A stretch of DNA of 58,715 nucleotides from Caryophanales bacterium UBA7642. GTDB lineage: Bacteria; Bacillota_I; Bacilli_A; RFN20; CAG-288. Below are positions 28,307 through 37,005 of the stretch, piece after piece. The stretch covers positions 18,193 through 76,907 of the forward strand of contig DLIM01000006.1 of the NCBI GenBank assembly GCA_002483745.1. The letters are read 5' to 3'. Position 1 is the first letter of the stretch; the number at the start of each line of letters is the position of its first letter. The position numbers were made by a program, and so were the translations under genes. The notes beneath the pieces are model-generated. The model was not told the DNA's origin and searched no databases. It saw nothing but the letters and a program-made list of their open reading frames with translations.

Positions 28307-28308
28307 GC

Positions 28309-29946
28309 TTACTTGCTTTGCTTAATAAGGGCTTCATATAAGCCCTTTTTTAGATTCTCAATCAGCTTCATCTCGTCAATTTTGCCAATAGAAGTATAAG
28401 GGAAATCATTTAGGACAATAATCTTTTCCGGCAAGGAATATTTGATTAGGCAGTTTAAAAGATGATCCTTAATTTCTTTAGCTAAGGAAGAGGAATCCAA
28501 AGAAGATTCTTTCTTTACAAAAAGAGCAAAATAAGGATGATTATTGTCTTTGATGAAGATAGCTTTTGAAGCTAAGACGCCTTTAACTTCGTTGCTGTAT
28601 TTTTCAATATTGGAAGGGAAGACATTGTAACCGGCTATTTTATAGACATCCTGGCTGCGGTTTTCAAAGAAAAGAAAACCTTTTTCATCATAGTAGCCAA
28701 TATCTTCGGTGATGAGCCATTTGGTTTTGTCTTGATCATAGTAGAAAGGATTTCTTTCTTTCCCAGTGTTTAAATAGCCTAGGCAGACAGTAGGAGAAGA
28801 AATCATTATTTTCCCGTTCTTGTTAGGACCGATATCCTTAGAGTAATCATTGCTACTAGCTAGACGAAGCTTCACACCTAAAAGAGGTTTACCAACTGAG
28901 CCTATTTCATAGTCGCTGCTTCTATTTACGAAGTTAACGGCTACTGTCTCCGTGAGCCCGTATCCTTCCAGAAGCCGGTTAGAAGAGCCATAGTCCTTCA
29001 TTCTCCCATTGAATTCCTGGAAGAGTCTAGCTTCTGGCTTATCAGCACCGATATAGGTAGCATAAAGATTTCGAAGCTTCTTCCCTTTAAAGTGCCTGTC
29101 TTGAAGAAGCTTATCGCACATATAAGGAATAGTGATCAGAACATTAAGCTTTCCTTGCCTGATCTTTGAGCAGATTTCTTTACCGCTATATTTAATCATT
29201 AAGCAGGAAGCGGCATTATTCATTAAAGGAGCTACTACTCCCATAGATAAACCGAATCCATGAAAGAGAGGCAATAAGCCAATCATTGAGATACCTGGTA
29301 TTTTATGGTTGAGTATCCATTCTGACTGAGTACCAGGATACATGATATTGCTATCAGAGAGGATTACGGTTTTGCTTTTACCGGTTGTTCCTCCGCTTCT
29401 TAAGTAGACGGAAGGCTTGTTTGAATCGGTATTTAATGGAAAATCTTCTTTTTCTTCATTCAGTCTATAAAGATAGTTGCTCTTATTGATTGCTTTAAGT
29501 TGTTTACGGTAAAGGAATTTGAATCCTAATTTTTCTAAAGGATTTAAATCCGGATAGGCACTAAGAAAATAGACTTTGACTGATGAATCATTTAATAAAG
29601 ATTCATATTCTTGATAACGGACATCAAGAATAAGAAGAAAAGAAGCTTTTGTCTCAGAAAGAGAATCTTTTAAGCTATTAATTGGTATTAAGGGATGAAG
29701 AATTGCGACTAAGGCTCCGATTTTATTTAGGGCATATAAAGCTAGAATGGCTTCTGGCACGTTAGGAGCCAATAAAGAAACAACAGTATTGTTTCTTATT
29801 CCTAAAGAATAAAGCTTATTAGCTAAGCCATCTACTCTTTTAACTAAGGAGATATAATCTATTTTTTTGTTTCTAAAATAAAGAGCAGTATTGGTGCTAT
29901 CTTGAAATTTCTTAATAGATTGGTAAAGGGTCAAGCACTCAGCCAT
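28309..29946 (-). CDS. AMP-forming acyl-activating enzyme (acyl-CoA/ACP ligase type)
   Basis: 545-residue ANL-superfamily enzyme that activates a carboxylic acid as an acyl-adenylate. The P-loop-like motif is RSGGTTGKSKTV, followed by LPLFHGFGLS, the adenine motif YGLTETVAV, TEDIGYYDEKG, and the late Lys in IGKIDEMKL. These suit a fatty-acid ligase, but the substrate and the acceptor (CoA or carrier protein) are not shown. It overlaps the upstream membrane acyltransferase gene by 16 bases, suggesting that the two act together. Confidence 0.8.
   Translation of the reverse strand: MAECLTLYQSIKKFQDSTNTALYFRNKKIDYISLVKRVDGLANKLYSLGIRNNTVVSLLAPNVPEAILALYALNKIGALVAILHPLIPINSLKDSLSETKASFLLILDVRYQEYESLLNDSSVKVYFLSAYPDLNPLEKLGFKFLYRKQLKAINKSNYLYRLNEEKEDFPLNTDSNKPSVYLRSGGTTGKSKTVILSDSNIMYPGTQSEWILNHKIPGISMIGLLPLFHGFGLSMGVVAPLMNNAASCLMIKYSGKEICSKIRQGKLNVLITIPYMCDKLLQDRHFKGKKLRNLYATYIGADKPEARLFQEFNGRMKDYGSSNRLLEGYGLTETVAVNFVNRSSDYEIGSVGKPLLGVKLRLASSNDYSKDIGPNKNGKIMISSPTVCLGYLNTGKERNPFYYDQDKTKWLITEDIGYYDEKGFLFFENRSQDVYKIAGYNVFPSNIEKYSNEVKGVLASKAIFIKDNNHPYFALFVKKESSLDSSSLAKEIKDHLLNCLIKYSLPEKIIVLNDFPYTSIGKIDEMKLIENLKKGLYEALIKQSK
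28327..28351 (+). terminator. Plus-strand terminator inside the end of the opposing ligase gene
   Basis: AAGGGCTT/AAGCCCTT with a 5-base loop followed by a T run. It terminates the ftsK-plsC operon although it lies within the last codons of the minus-strand ligase gene. Confidence 0.8.
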
Positions 29947-30881
29947 TGCACTTTGGCTCCCATAGGTAAAAGAATTGCTGCTAGAATCAAAACAATAACA
30001 AACTGATGAAGAAGATAAATCAGTAAAGTATGTCTTCCGATAAAGCAGAAAGGCTCAACTATCTTCTTATTAACTTTAGGGAACTTGGTTTTCTTTTCTT
30101 TCCCATACAAGACTTTTCCAAAGGCAATACCAACTAAGATAACACCGGCAAAGGGGAATATCGGCCACCAGTCGACAACATTCCCATAATATCCAAGGGC
30201 CGATAAGATAAAAGACCACGGGTTTTTCTCATACATCTTTATTGGTCCGCCGTAATAAACATCTACTGGCCAGTGGGTGAATAAACCATAACTGTTTTTA
30301 TATCCGATTTGGTTAAGTATGTTTCCTATTAAGAAAATCAGTATTCCTAAAGTGAGACAAGAAAAGCTGCTGATCTCTTTTTTAAGCACTTTCTTAAAGA
30401 ACAGTTCCACTAAAGAATAGATCAGTATGACTAAACCCATTAGGTTGATGACTCCAAAACAGATGAAGAGATCATCATCTAAGATATAGGAGGCTAACCA
30501 AGAACCTAAAGAAATGACTAGCCCTCCTAAAGATAGAAGGATCCCCCTTTTGATGTTGTTTTTGGATAGTTCGGTTGATATACCGCAGACGAACAAGAAG
30601 ACTCCTCCAAAAAAGGAGACTAGGTAATAATTAATAAAAGTATTATTAGTGATGCTAGTACAGAACTTCACGAAGTCGGCTAGATTCTTATGGTCTTCGA
30701 TTAGGTCAGAATAGTTTGTTATCACTAGAGGAAGGCTATTCAAGTCATAGCAGATATGGTAAAGGATTACTAAGATGATTGGTAGGCACCTTAAAAAATC
30801 CACTTCCCAGATTCTTTCTTTCTTCTTTTTCGGTAAAAGCCTGTTAGTTAGGACCTTATAATTGTTACCTATAATTAGCAT
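29931..30881 (-). CDS. DUF1624-type membrane acyltransferase
   Basis: 316 residues with about eight membrane helices. The opening RIWEVDFLRCLPIILVILYH..YDL matches the DUF1624 family, related to heparan-alpha-glucosaminide N-acetyltransferase and other multi-pass acyltransferases. The conserved His sits in LYHICYDL. Such proteins move acetyl or acyl groups across the membrane onto sugars; the substrate here is unknown. AAAGGA precedes the ATG. Coupling with the acyl-activating gene suggests a surface-acylation pair. Confidence 0.75.
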   Translation of the reverse strand: MLIIGNNYKVLTNRLLPKKKKERIWEVDFLRCLPIILVILYHICYDLNSLPLVITNYSDLIEDHKNLADFVKFCTSITNNTFINYYLVSFFGGVFLFVCGISTELSKNNIKRGILLSLGGLVISLGSWLASYILDDDLFICFGVINLMGLVILIYSLVELFFKKVLKKEISSFSCLTLGILIFLIGNILNQIGYKNSYGLFTHWPVDVYYGGPIKMYEKNPWSFILSALGYYGNVVDWWPIFPFAGVILVGIAFGKVLYGKEKKTKFPKVNKKIVEPFCFIGRHTLLIYLLHQFVIVLILAAILLPMGAKVQWLSA

Positions 30882-31006
30882 TATTATCCTTTAGACTCTT
30901 TAATTTTAATCGTTTTAAGATAGTTGAGATACTAAAAGAGCGGAAATGCTTAATTATTGTAGTTGTATAGCATTGATAGTTATTAAAGTTGTTTCTAACA
31001 AATGTC

Positions 31007-31012
31007 ATTATA
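31007..31012 (-). promoter_or_regulatory. -10 element for the acyltransferase-ligase pair
   Basis: TATAAT on the minus strand about 125 bases before the acyltransferase start, in a very AT-rich divergent spacer. If used, it gives a leader of about 120 bases. I see no strong structure in it. Confidence 0.3.
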
Positions 31013-31039
31013 TAGTATAAATAAATCTTACCTATTCTA

Positions 31040-31068
31040 TTGTAATAAGTTTCCCTCAATATTATAAT
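31040..31068 (+). promoter_or_regulatory. Promoter for the jetABC-type operon
   Basis: TTGTAA (31040-31045), 17 bases, TATAAT (31063-31068), 41 bases before the first start codon. This is a good vegetative promoter with no obvious operator. Confidence 0.65.
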
Positions 31069-31109
31069 TTTCTTAGATTAAATAAAATTGTGAAAGGCAG
31101 GAAGCCATC

Positions 31110-32597
31110 TTGACCCGTTTATTTGAAAAAATCCCCGAGGACCTCTTTAGTCCTTTATCGAGGAAGTATAAATCCATCTATGCTTTCAGTTTAATTAGCC
31201 TTTATCATCTTTTGAGACTTTATAAAACCGATATTAAAAAGACCGATTATGTCAATCTCTTAAAGTCGAAAGGCGAAGAAATCCTTTCGCTTTTTAATGT
31301 AGAGACTGATCAGCTTGATGATACTGATGATTCCGAAAAGATTGCTTTAGAGACAAAGATTCCTCTTGATGATACTGAGGCTCAGCTTAACGATAAAGTA
31401 AACTATATTGTCAGAAAGCTAGCTAAATTCGGTTGGTACATTATTTCCAAAAACCCCAAAAACAATGTCGAATATATTTTTATACCAGCTTATTCTATTA
31501 AGCTTTTACAGATTCTGGATGAACTGACAAGCGATATTGGATCCTACTTGCCTTTAGTCCATCAGACTTATGCTGAGCTGAAGATGGAAGATGAGAAGGA
31601 AGACGACTATATGTATCGCTCTCTTCTTAATGCTAGACAGAATGCTGATTCTATTGAAATGTCAGTCACTCTTCTAAGACAGCAGATCTGTGTCTTTGGA
31701 AACAAGCTTACTTCGGTATTAGATCCTAATGTGGCCCTCAAGCAGCATTTTGATGAATACCGTATTGATGTTTCTGATAAATATTATCATCCGATGAAGA
31801 CTTTCGATTCACTAGGTCTTTATTCTCAGCCGACTATCGCTATTTTAAATAAATGGCTGAAGTCTGAAAGAATCCTGACTCTCTTAGTCAGGGAAGCTAA
31901 GACTGAGCCTGCCAATAGAGAAAAAGAAGAAGCTGAGGTTGTTAAGGAAATCATCAAGACTATTCAGGATATCATTGATATCTTTTCCCGTATCACTTCT
32001 GCTTTCAATGATATTGATAGTGCTAACGCTAACTACACCGAAGCTGTTCAAAGAAAGGTCAATTACCTTTCTTCCACTGATAAGACGGTTAAAGGCAAGG
32101 TTGATAGGATTATTTTAGCTTTAGCTAATGAAATCAAATCCAATCCAGCTTTAACCTATGAGGAATTGCCGATTCTGTCAAAGGCTACTGATAGCTGCGC
32201 TTTTTATAGGCAAGGCTATATTGATTCCTTCTCTTTGACTATGCCTTTTAGAAGAAGCCAAATTGAAGAAAGCGAGCCTCTTCCTCTTGAAGACGATATT
32301 GATTTTGGCGAGCAGGCTGAGTTAATGAACCAGGTCTTTGATAATGAACTCAACCGTTTCTCCGATTCTGCTATCTTGGAATTCATTGATAACAATATGA
32401 AAGACAAGGATGAAATCACCACTTATGATGTAAAGATTGATAACACTGACCAGTTGGTCTTAATGATTTTAGGTATTCTTAAGGCTATGCTTGGTGTTAT
32501 TCCTTATCAGGCTACTAAGCTATCTGACCGCATCGAGTATTGCGGTTATTATATGCCACTCTATAAGTTCACCAGAAAGAAAAAAACAGTGAGGTAA
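31110..32597 (+). CDS. JetA/MksF family kleisin-like subunit
   Basis: 495 residues. The N-terminus LTRLFEKIPEDLFSPLSRKYKSIY matches the JetA (DUF5716-type) subunit of Wadjet/MksBEF condensin complexes, which acts as the kleisin joining the SMC-like ATPase. Most of the protein is predicted helical. The start is a TTG with GAAAGG and AGGAAG upstream; no in-frame ATG fits as well. It is the first of three tightly packed genes, in the order jetA-jetB-jetC. The family call rests on the N-terminal pattern, size and order. Confidence 0.8.
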   Translation: MTRLFEKIPEDLFSPLSRKYKSIYAFSLISLYHLLRLYKTDIKKTDYVNLLKSKGEEILSLFNVETDQLDDTDDSEKIALETKIPLDDTEAQLNDKVNYIVRKLAKFGWYIISKNPKNNVEYIFIPAYSIKLLQILDELTSDIGSYLPLVHQTYAELKMEDEKEDDYMYRSLLNARQNADSIEMSVTLLRQQICVFGNKLTSVLDPNVALKQHFDEYRIDVSDKYYHPMKTFDSLGLYSQPTIAILNKWLKSERILTLLVREAKTEPANREKEEAEVVKEIIKTIQDIIDIFSRITSAFNDIDSANANYTEAVQRKVNYLSSTDKTVKGKVDRIILALANEIKSNPALTYEELPILSKATDSCAFYRQGYIDSFSLTMPFRRSQIEESEPLPLEDDIDFGEQAELMNQVFDNELNRFSDSAILEFIDNNMKDKDEITTYDVKIDNTDQLVLMILGILKAMLGVIPYQATKLSDRIEYCGYYMPLYKFTRKKKTVR

Positions 32598-32603
32598 AGA
32601 TTT

Positions 32604-33476
32604 ATGTTTATTGATGATTACAACAAAATGAGTCGCAGTGACAGAGACTTGTTCTCAGAAGCTGTGAATGACTTACTCTATCAGTGCTTCATTGTCAGAA
32701 AGTCCTACGACCGTAAAGGCAAGATGTTCAGGGCTGACCCTGATTATCTTTTCATCGAAAGACATTATTCCACGTTTGAGGATTATCTTTCTTATATGGA
32801 TATGCAGTTATCCAAAAACGACGAAGATGGTGTTATTTTCTTAACTTCCGGTGCTGAAAGAAACCATTTAAGAATCGATTCTGTCACTACTTTGATGGTC
32901 TATGCTCTTAGGTCTTACTATGAAGGAGCTATCAGCAAAGCCCCTGAAGAGACCGAAGTCATGATGACTTCCGGTGCTCTTAATTCCTTGGTTCAGGAAA
33001 TGGGCTTATCCAATCTTTCCAAGAGACTTTCTTCTTCGACGATTGCTTCTTCCTTAAGGACCTTGGATTCCTTCAATGTTGTTAGCAGAGCTAATGGCAC
33101 TTATGGTGATCCTAGTTATAGTTTCTTTATTATGCCGACTATTAGGTATGTCATCTCCTCTGAGAAGATGAATACTCTTTATACTTTCCTGACTAAAGGT
33201 CCCGAGACCGAAGAGTCCCCTAACCTCTTTGATATGGAGCAGAAACCTAATGATGAGACTGAAGAAGAGTCTCATGCTGGCTTTGCTTCTGCCTTGAAGA
33301 AGGCTTCAATTGAGGAGAGTGATACTCCAAATAGGACGGTTGATATTCCGGTCAATCCTGATATTGATCCTGCCGCTAAAGCTACTGACAATACTGCTAC
33401 TAACGATATTCCTGTCAGCAATGAAGGCGCTGGAGATGATGAAGGAACTGATAATAAAGAGGGAGGCAATAACTAA
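32604..33476 (+). CDS. JetB/MksE family subunit (DUF4194 type)
   Basis: 290 residues. The first about 205 (LFSEAVNDLLYQCFIVRKSYD..., then RNHLRIDSVTTLMVYALRSYYE) resemble the winged-helix KITE-type subunit that binds the kleisin in MksBEF/Wadjet. The last about 80 residues form an acidic, Asp/Asn/Glu/Thr-rich low-complexity tail, which I do not know as usual for the family. It sits 6 bases after jetA, and its stop overlaps the jetC start (TAATG). Confidence 0.8.
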   Translation: MFIDDYNKMSRSDRDLFSEAVNDLLYQCFIVRKSYDRKGKMFRADPDYLFIERHYSTFEDYLSYMDMQLSKNDEDGVIFLTSGAERNHLRIDSVTTLMVYALRSYYEGAISKAPEETEVMMTSGALNSLVQEMGLSNLSKRLSSSTIASSLRTLDSFNVVSRANGTYGDPSYSFFIMPTIRYVISSEKMNTLYTFLTKGPETEESPNLFDMEQKPNDETEEESHAGFASALKKASIEESDTPNRTVDIPVNPDIDPAAKATDNTATNDIPVSNEGAGDDEGTDNKEGGNN

Positions 33477-36400
33477 TGAAAAGCTTAACTAAGCTTCGCC
33501 TCATCAATTGGCATTTCTTTTCCAATACTACTACTGATATCAAGAATATTACTTTCCTTACTGGTCCTAATGGTACTGGTAAGTCGACTATTATTGATGC
33601 TCTTCAAATTCTTATCTTAGGTTCTACTAGACCGGATAACTTCAATAAGGCAGCCAACGAAAAGGGTCGTTCAGGGAGATCTCTTTTATCATATTTGAGA
33701 GGTCAGACCGGTATTAAGGATGATGGCTCGGTTATGAACTTAAGAGAAGGCAGTTTCTCCTCTTATTTGGCTATTGAGATCTTCGATGATGTTGAAAAGA
33801 AGACCTTTACTTTAGGTGTTGTCTTTGATGTCGATTCCACTGATGCTATCGATAAGCATTACTTTTATCTTGATTCTCCTTTCCCGGAGAATGATTTCAC
33901 TAATTCCGATACCGAAACAGCGAAGTCGAAAATCCGACCGATGCGTTACCGTGAGCTTTCCAGTTATGTGAGAGCTAACTACAAAGTCAACCATTTCCGT
34001 TTCTTTGATTCGGATATCGATTATCAGGCCTTCACGAAGGTTGCTTTCGGAAACTTACCTGATAAGTACTTCTCCTTGCTCAAAAAGGCTGTCTCCTTCT
34101 CCCCTATCAGCGATATTTCTTCCTTTATCACTGAATATATCTGCGATGCTGATATCAATGTTGATATCACTCCGATGCAGAAGAATATCGAACAGTACAA
34201 AATCCTGGAATTAGAGGCCAAAAGACTTAAATCCAAGCAGGATACTTTGACTCAGATCCATGGTACCTATACCTCTTATCGCTCTTACGACAAGAAGATG
34301 GATATGCTGACCTATATCAATGCCAGAGTCTACTATGAAGAGAACAAGAAGAAGCTTGATACTTTGAACGAAAAGCTCAAGAAGAACAACGACCGTCTCT
34401 TTGCTATCACTAATCAGCTGAATCTTTTTGATACCCAGATGTCTGATCTAAGAAGTGATTTATCTTCCTATCAGGCTAAGAAGCTTCAATCAAGCAATTA
34501 TTCTTTGACAGAAAAGCTTTCTATGAAGAAGGAAAACATCACTAAGCAGATTACTTCTATCCAGATGTCGATTTCTTCTGTTATGACAAAGCTTGTCAAT
34601 TACTGCTCTGACTATAAGAAAACCTGCTCAGAATTCGCTCTTTATTATGCTCAGTTCAATTCCGAAAGATTAGGAAGCAAGATTTCCAAGAGTTTCAATG
34701 ATTTAGTCGAATTGGCTAAGGATGTCTCTAATGAAGCCAATGAACTATTGACTGAGGTTGATAATGACACAGTTGACTTCGATAATGTCAAAGCCTTTAG
34801 AAACGATATGGAGACTTTAAGGAACGAGACTCTCTCTCTCCGCTCTTTGCTTAACAACGAATTCTATGAAGTCTCCGATAATCTACAGTCTTTGCAGTCG
34901 GATTTAAGCGCAGTCAATCAAGGCAAGAAGCCTTTCGAGAAGCTTGGACCTAGCTATCTTGCTATTAAGGAAAGCTTAGAGACTAATCTAAGAAGCCGTC
35001 ATTCTGATGCTTATGTCCATATCTACTGTGATCTAGTCGATGTCAATGATCAAGAATGGGCTATGGCTCTTGAAGCTGTTCTTTATGGGCAGAAGTTCAA
35101 TTTCTTTGTCAATCCTCAGTACTATGAAGAAGCCAATAGGCTCTTAAAGGAACTGACTGATAACTATCATTTCTATCGTGTCTCCCTAGTTGATACTGAA
35201 AGACTATTGAGAGCTGATATTGTTCCTAATGATGATTCTATTGCAAACCTTATTGCTACTGAAGATGAGGGTGCTAGAGCCTATACGGACTATATCTTAG
35301 GTAGAATCAAGAAGTGCTCAACTTTTGAGGAAGCTAGAGCCTCCGGTTCCGGCTTGCTTTCTGACTGCACTGGCTATCGAGGCTATGCTACTTGGTATCT
35401 TAATAAGAACAATGCTTCGGTCTATTTCTTAGGAACTAAGGTTTCTAATGACACTAAGGCTCTTTCTGCTAAAGACTATCAGGATATGAATAAGCGTTAT
35501 TCCTTATTGTCCGAAGCTTTGAATAAGCTTCAGAACTTACTGACTTTGCCAGTAATGTCTATCGAGGAATGCAACACCTATCAAAGCGATATTGATCGTA
35601 CTAAGGATATTTCCGAATTACAGAATAACCTTTCCAATGTCGATTCTGAGATGCATGATGCCACCTTTGGGGATATGGCTGAAGTCGATAAGAAGATTAC
35701 TGCCTTGAACACTGATATTGCCACTATCTCTAAGGAAAGAGAGGATCTTCTTACTGAAAGAGGTTCTATCCTTAATGAGACTAACCGTCTCAATGCTGAG
35801 GAAATTCCTTTGGCCACTAAGAATCTTGCTGACTTCAAGAAACAGTTGGAATCCTTTGATGCCGATGTTGCTAACAAGGAATATGATCCTTTCTACAACA
35901 AGCTTTTCGATGAACAGCATATGACTCTAGCTCAGATCAGAGTCGAAGCTAGCCGCGAATATATTCAGGCTCAGAATAAACAGCGTCAGGATAAGGAAAA
36001 CCTGCTTAAACTGAGAACGGATTACTGCACCACTTATTCTCTCAACTATAATGTCATGAACGATAAAGACAATACCGAATTCGATAGTGAACTTGACAAT
36101 ATCTCTAAAGTCCAGCTACCGGAATATGAAAGCAAAATTGTCTCCGCTCATGAGCAGTCCATCAGAGAATTCAAGGATGACTTCATCTATAAATTAAGAA
36201 CGGCTATTGAGACTGTCAATTCTCAGATTACGGAGCTTAACAATGCTCTTGTCGATAGTCGCTTTGGCCGTGATGCCTATCAGTTCAAGGTTTCACCCAA
36301 TAAGGACTATATTGAATACTACAATATGATTATGGATCCGCTTCTCCTTAAAGCCGGTGATGCTGAGAATCTTTTCATGGAGAAGTATAAGACCACCATG

Positions 36401-36928
36401 GATGATTTGTTCGGCCTGATTTCTTCCTCGACTTCCGCTACTGGCGAACAGCGAGAGCAGATCTTAAAGAATGTCGAGACCTTCACTTCCTATACTACCT
36501 ATATTGTCTTCGATCTATTGGTTACCCGTGGTACTGGTCCTGAGGCCCAGACTATCTCCTTAGGAAGATCGTTCAAGTCTCAGTCTGGTGGTGAGACCCA
36601 GACTCCGTTCTATATCGCTATTTTAGCCTCCTTTGCTTCTTTGACTAGAGCTAATAACCCGAAAGACAACAATACCTTAAGACTGGTTATCTTCGATGAA
36701 GCCTTCTCCAAAATGGATTCAGCCCGTATTATGAAGTCGACTGACTTATTAAGACAGTTCGGCTTGCAGGCTATCTTATCGACTCCTAGTGAAAAGCTGA
36801 GAGACTTAGTCTCTTATGTTGATTTGATCTTAGTCACTATCCATGATGAGAAGAAGAAGAGAAGCGGACTTGATGTCTATGAGGAAAAGCCTAAAGACGA
36901 AAAGCCTGCTAATGGAAGTGCTAGCTGA
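33476..36928 (+). CDS. JetC/MksB SMC-like ATPase
   Basis: 1150-residue ABC-type ATPase of the SMC/MukB group, the motor of a Wadjet/MksBEF condensin. It has an N-terminal LRLINWHFF strand, Walker A GPNGTGKST at residues 30-38, long coiled coils on both sides of a central hinge-like region (about 500-690), signature QSGGE near 1036-1040 and Walker B LRLVIFDEAF with Asp1074/Glu1075. In complete Wadjet systems a JetD/MksG toprim nuclease gene follows. Here a terminator and an opposing glycosidase follow instead. Confidence 0.88.
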   Translation: MKSLTKLRLINWHFFSNTTTDIKNITFLTGPNGTGKSTIIDALQILILGSTRPDNFNKAANEKGRSGRSLLSYLRGQTGIKDDGSVMNLREGSFSSYLAIEIFDDVEKKTFTLGVVFDVDSTDAIDKHYFYLDSPFPENDFTNSDTETAKSKIRPMRYRELSSYVRANYKVNHFRFFDSDIDYQAFTKVAFGNLPDKYFSLLKKAVSFSPISDISSFITEYICDADINVDITPMQKNIEQYKILELEAKRLKSKQDTLTQIHGTYTSYRSYDKKMDMLTYINARVYYEENKKKLDTLNEKLKKNNDRLFAITNQLNLFDTQMSDLRSDLSSYQAKKLQSSNYSLTEKLSMKKENITKQITSIQMSISSVMTKLVNYCSDYKKTCSEFALYYAQFNSERLGSKISKSFNDLVELAKDVSNEANELLTEVDNDTVDFDNVKAFRNDMETLRNETLSLRSLLNNEFYEVSDNLQSLQSDLSAVNQGKKPFEKLGPSYLAIKESLETNLRSRHSDAYVHIYCDLVDVNDQEWAMALEAVLYGQKFNFFVNPQYYEEANRLLKELTDNYHFYRVSLVDTERLLRADIVPNDDSIANLIATEDEGARAYTDYILGRIKKCSTFEEARASGSGLLSDCTGYRGYATWYLNKNNASVYFLGTKVSNDTKALSAKDYQDMNKRYSLLSEALNKLQNLLTLPVMSIEECNTYQSDIDRTKDISELQNNLSNVDSEMHDATFGDMAEVDKKITALNTDIATISKEREDLLTERGSILNETNRLNAEEIPLATKNLADFKKQLESFDADVANKEYDPFYNKLFDEQHMTLAQIRVEASREYIQAQNKQRQDKENLLKLRTDYCTTYSLNYNVMNDKDNTEFDSELDNISKVQLPEYESKIVSAHEQSIREFKDDFIYKLRTAIETVNSQITELNNALVDSRFGRDAYQFKVSPNKDYIEYYNMIMDPLLLKAGDAENLFMEKYKTTMDDLFGLISSSTSATGEQREQILKNVETFTSYTTYIVFDLLVTRGTGPEAQTISLGRSFKSQSGGETQTPFYIAILASFASLTRANNPKDNNTLRLVIFDEAFSKMDSARIMKSTDLLRQFGLQAILSTPSEKLRDLVSYVDLILVTIHDEKKKRSGLDVYEEKPKDEKPANGSAS

Positions 36929-36950
36929 TTTTCAGCAAAGAAAGCAAACT

Positions 36951-36978
36951 AAAAGGAGGCATTAAGCCTCCTTTTTTG
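36951..36978. terminator. Terminator between jetC and the GH30 gene, probably bidirectional
   Basis: AAAAGGAGGC/GCCTCCTTTT, a perfect 10-bp stem with a 5-base loop and A/T runs on both sides, in the convergent spacer. Confidence 0.88.
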
Positions 36979-37005
36979 CTGATTGATATTGTTTGTTAAG
37001 ACTTC

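Noticed and set aside
30865..31059. Minus-strand 64-codon open frame upstream of the DUF1624 gene
   Set aside because: It is AT-rich with no ribosome site, and it overlaps the better DUF1624 start with AAAGGA.
34024..35924. Several 60-100-codon open frames opposite or out of frame within the jetC gene
   Set aside because: They are shadows of a long, well-supported coding region.
31110..36928. Calling the jetABC-type genes a complete Wadjet defence system
   Set aside because: No JetD/MksG gene is present on either side, and the surroundings are core genes.
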